Both the position numbers and the translations under genes were made by a program. Shown here piece by piece: positions 5,716-7,891 of a stretch of 7,891 bases of DNA; position 1 is the first letter of the stretch; each line of letters opens with the position of its first letter. The DNA is from Alphaproteobacteria bacterium (lineage in GTDB: Bacteria > Pseudomonadota > Alphaproteobacteria > Rhizobiales > Rhizobiaceae), in contig JAFKFE010000238.1 in the NCBI GenBank assembly GCA_017308345.1, forward strand, positions 1 to 7,891, written 5' to 3'. Below the pieces are notes generated by a model, which was not told the origin of the DNA, did no database searches, and saw only the letters and a program-made list of their open reading frames with translations.

Positions 5716-6954
5716 ATGCGATACAAATTCCTGACCGCCGCGCTTGCCGCGGCGGCCGCGCTCAACTTCGCCGGTCCGGCGGGCGCGACCGACCTGGAAG
5801 TCACCCATTGGTGGACCTCCGGCGGCGAGGCGGCGGCGGTAGCCGAGCTAGCCAAGGCATTCGACGCGACGGGCAATCACTGGGTCGACGGCGCCATCGC
5901 GGGCTCCGGCGGCACGGCGCGGCCGATCATGATCAGCCGCATCACCGGCGGCGATCCGATGGGCGCCACCCAGTTCAACCACGGCCGCCAGGCGGAGGAA
6001 CTGGTGCAGGCCGGGCTGATGCGCGACCTCACCGATATCGCCACCAAGGACAAGTGGACGGAGGTGGTGCGGCCGAAGAGCCTGCTCGACTCGTGCACCA
6101 TCGGCGGCAAGATCTATTGCGTGCCGGTCAACATCCACTCCTGGCAGTGGCTGTGGCTCTCCAACGAGGCATTCCAAAAGGCCGGCCTGCCGCTGCCGAA
6201 GGACTGGAATGAATTCGTGGCGGACGCGCCGGCGCTGGAAAAGGCCGGCATCATCCCGCTCGCCGTCGGCGGGCAGGCCTGGCAAGCCTCGGGCGCCTTC
6301 GACGTGCTGATGGCCGCGGTCGGCGGCACCGATACCTTCCTCAAGGTCTACAAGGACAAGGATGCCAAATTCGCCGCCGGTCCCGAGATCGCCAAGGTGT
6401 TCAAGGCGGCCGACGATGCCCGCAAGATGGCCAAGAACACCAATGTGCAGGACTGGAACCAGGCGACCAACCTGGTCATCACCGGCAAGGCCGCAGGCCA
6501 GATCATGGGCGACTGGGCGCAGGGCGAATTCCAGGTCACCGGCAAGACGGCGGGCAAGGATTACACCTGCCTGCCCGGTCTCGGCCTGAACGAGGTCATC
6601 GCCACCGGCGGTGACGCCTTCTATTTCCCGCTGCTCAAGGACGAGGCAAAGGCCAAGGCGCAGGTCGTGCTCGCCGAGACACTGCTCGATCCGAAGACCC
6701 AGGTCGCCTTCAACCTCAAGAAGGGTTCGCTACCGGTGCGTGGCGACGTCGACCTCAATACGGCGAACGACTGCATGAAGAAGGGCCTCGCCATTCTCGC
6801 CAAGGGCGCGGTCATGCCGTGGACGGACCAGTTGCTCTCGCAGGACACCCAGAAGCAGAAGGAAGACTTGTTCTCCGAGTTCTTCGCCAAGCCCGATATG
6901 AGTGTCGAAGAGGCGCAGAAGCGTTTCGCCGACATCATCGCTTCGGCGGACTGA
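5716..6954 (+). CDS. CUT1 sugar ABC transporter substrate-binding protein (GtsA/glucose-mannose type)
   Basis: This is the exported binding protein that captures a sugar in the periplasm and hands it to the membrane permeases. The 412-residue product has a signal peptide (about 1-24, RYKFLTAALAAAAALNF, ending in AGA). Mature features recall GtsA-type glucose/mannose binders: EVTHWWTSGGEAAAV (28-42), GSGGTARPIM (63-72), CVPVNIHSWQWLW (135-147), LAVGGQAWQ (182-190), IMGDWAQGEF (263-272) and KKGSLPVRGDV (335-345). The many Trp residues (W32, W33, W144, W146, W189, W267) suit sugar stacking. C127, C135, C285 and C353 could form two disulfides. A strong ribosome site (GGGAGGA, 5702-5708) fits abundant synthesis. 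It heads the transporter operon behind operator copy 2. A glucose-like or glucoside ligand is inferred from family resemblance; other monosaccharides or oligosaccharides are possible. Confidence 0.92.
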   Translation: MRYKFLTAALAAAAALNFAGPAGATDLEVTHWWTSGGEAAAVAELAKAFDATGNHWVDGAIAGSGGTARPIMISRITGGDPMGATQFNHGRQAEELVQAGLMRDLTDIATKDKWTEVVRPKSLLDSCTIGGKIYCVPVNIHSWQWLWLSNEAFQKAGLPLPKDWNEFVADAPALEKAGIIPLAVGGQAWQASGAFDVLMAAVGGTDTFLKVYKDKDAKFAAGPEIAKVFKAADDARKMAKNTNVQDWNQATNLVITGKAAGQIMGDWAQGEFQVTGKTAGKDYTCLPGLGLNEVIATGGDAFYFPLLKDEAKAKAQVVLAETLLDPKTQVAFNLKKGSLPVRGDVDLNTANDCMKKGLAILAKGAVMPWTDQLLSQDTQKQKEDLFSEFFAKPDMSVEEAQKRFADIIASAD

Positions 6955-6975
6955 TAACCGGCGCGCCCCCGCCGT

Positions 6976-7006
6976 CTCCCGGCCCCAGCTTATCGGGGGT
7001 CGGGAG
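6976..7006 (+). other. Stem-loop between binding-protein and permease genes
   Basis: CTCCCGGCCCC (6976-6986) pairs with GGGGTCGGGAG (6996-7006) over 11 bp with one G-U pair and a 9-nt loop. No U-run follows, so full termination is unlikely. Such hairpins after a binding-protein gene commonly protect its message and let it accumulate above the permease message. That role is inferred from position and structure. Confidence 0.65.
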
Positions 7007-7035
7007 CTTGATGCCCTGTCACCCGGCCGGCCGAG

Positions 7036-7891
7036 ATGAGCAACAGCGAACGCCCGACCCAGCTCTTCCGCAACCTCAACGCCAAGATCGCGTCGATCCC
7101 GATGGTGCTCACCGCGCTGGTGGTGTTCGTCGGCGGCACGGCCTGGACGGTGCTCTACTCCTTCACCAATTCGAAGCTGTTGCCGCGGCTCAATTTCGTC
7201 GGGCTCGATCAATATCACCGGCTCTGGTCGACATCGCGCTGGCTGGTGTCGATCGAGAACCTTTTGATCTATGGCGTGATCCGGTTTTCTGCTTGCAGCC
7301 CTTCTCGACCAGAAGATCCGCTTCGAGGACACGTTCCGCACCATCTTCCTCTATCCCTTCGCGCTGTCCTTCATCGTCACCGGGCTGGTGTGGCAATGGC
7401 TGCTCAATCCTGATTTCGGCGTGCAGCGCGTCGTGCGCGACCTTGGCTGGACGAGCTTCAGCTTCGACCCGCTCTACAATTCCGGCATCGTGATCTACGG
7501 CATTTCGATCGCGGCGCTCTGGCAAGGCACGGGGCTCATCATGTGCCTGATGCTCGCCGGCCTGCGCGGTATCGACGAGGACATCTGGAAGGCGGCGAGG
7601 GTGGACGGCATTCCCGCCTGGAAGACCTATCTTTTCATCATTATCCCGATGATGCGGCCGGTCTTCATCACCACGCTGGTGATCATCGCCGCCGGCATCG
7701 TCAAGGTCTACGACCTGGTCGTGGCGCAGACCAGCGGCGGCCCCGGCATCTCCTCGGAAGTGCCGGCGAAATATGTCTACGACTACATGTTCTTCGCTCA
7801 GAATCTCGGCCAGGGCTTCGCCGCGTCGACGATGATGCTGCTGTCGGTGGTGATCGTCATCGTGCCGTGGGCCTATCTCGAATTCGGAGGC
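7036..7891 (+). pseudogene. CUT1 sugar ABC transporter permease (MalF/GtsB type), frameshifted and cut by the window end
   Basis: The intact family member is one of two inner-membrane subunits forming the sugar channel. From the ATG at 7036, 82 codons read as permease: TM1 at about 21-44, then LNFVGLDQYHRLW and ENLLIYGVI. At about 7282 the frame shifts by +1. From 7283 to the window end, 203 codons continue the family: GFLLAALLDQKIRFEDTFRT, LYPFALSFIVTGLVWQWLL, and the EAA-loop KAARVDGIPAWKTYLFIIIP that docks on the ATPase. The original frame instead runs into Arg/Pro-rich nonsense and stops at 7413. A TGA at 7277-7279 lies in the second frame just before the join, so that part cannot be reached from upstream without a shift. 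Family spacing from the Asn of TM2 to GFLLA is about 16 residues; here it is about 8, so roughly 7-8 are missing. A small deletion fits best; sequencing or assembly error is the alternative. Confidence 0.85.

Noticed and set aside
5385..6212. 275-codon plus-strand frame running from the control region into the binding-protein gene
   Set aside because: It crosses both operators and then reads the binding-protein gene in the wrong frame, giving Arg/Gly-rich sequence. The frame starting at 5716 has a signal peptide and a strong ribosome site.
1..7891. Mobile elements, CRISPR arrays, tRNA or rRNA genes
   Set aside because: I saw no transposase-like product, spaced repeat array, terminal repeats of an insertion sequence or tRNA-like cloverleaf; the only notable repeats are the two operators and the short hairpins.

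Overview
The window looks like chromosome from a high-GC alphaproteobacterium of the Rhizobiales type; a Mesorhizobium-like organism is my best guess. The reasons are the GC-rich codon use, the composition of the proteins, and the pairing of a LacI-type regulator with a CUT1 sugar ABC transporter. This placement is an inference from style, not from a marker gene.

Region 1 (1-2731, plus strand) is a copper-handling cluster of three genes: a PCu(A)C-type periplasmic copper chaperone (its true start probably lies before the window), a YcnI/DUF1775 copper-binding protein, and a CopC-CopD fusion with a C-terminal periplasmic domain. All three are exported. In all three the predicted signal-peptidase site leaves histidine as the first mature residue, which is a copper ligand in CopC and YcnI. 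A 12-bp GC-rich stem-loop separates the second and third genes. Together the proteins probably bind copper in the periplasm and pass it to the inner membrane or to cuproenzymes.

Region 2 (2861-4288, plus strand) is gnd, a full-length decarboxylating 6-phosphogluconate dehydrogenase. It converges with a LacI-family repressor (4285-5328, minus strand). The two genes end on a shared CTAG, each reading its own TAG stop, so no separate terminator fits between them.

Region 3 (5329-7891) is a sugar-uptake locus. A 387-bp divergent control region separates the lacI-type gene from a CUT1 glucose/mannose-type (GtsA-like) solute-binding protein gene, followed by the first permease gene, which is cut by the window end. 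The control region carries two identical 17-bp operator-like sequences in opposite orientation, with centres 255 bp apart. One fills the spacer of a strong-looking promoter for the repressor gene. The other covers the expected transcription start of the transporter operon. A strong stem-loop sits between the binding-protein and permease genes.

The permease gene is broken. Its reading frame shifts at about 7282, in the second membrane segment, and about 7-8 residues expected there are missing, which suggests a small deletion. I see no mobile element, CRISPR array, tRNA or rRNA, and no evidence for a wholly new system. The most noteworthy points are the permease lesion, the paired operators and the shared N-terminal histidine of the copper proteins.
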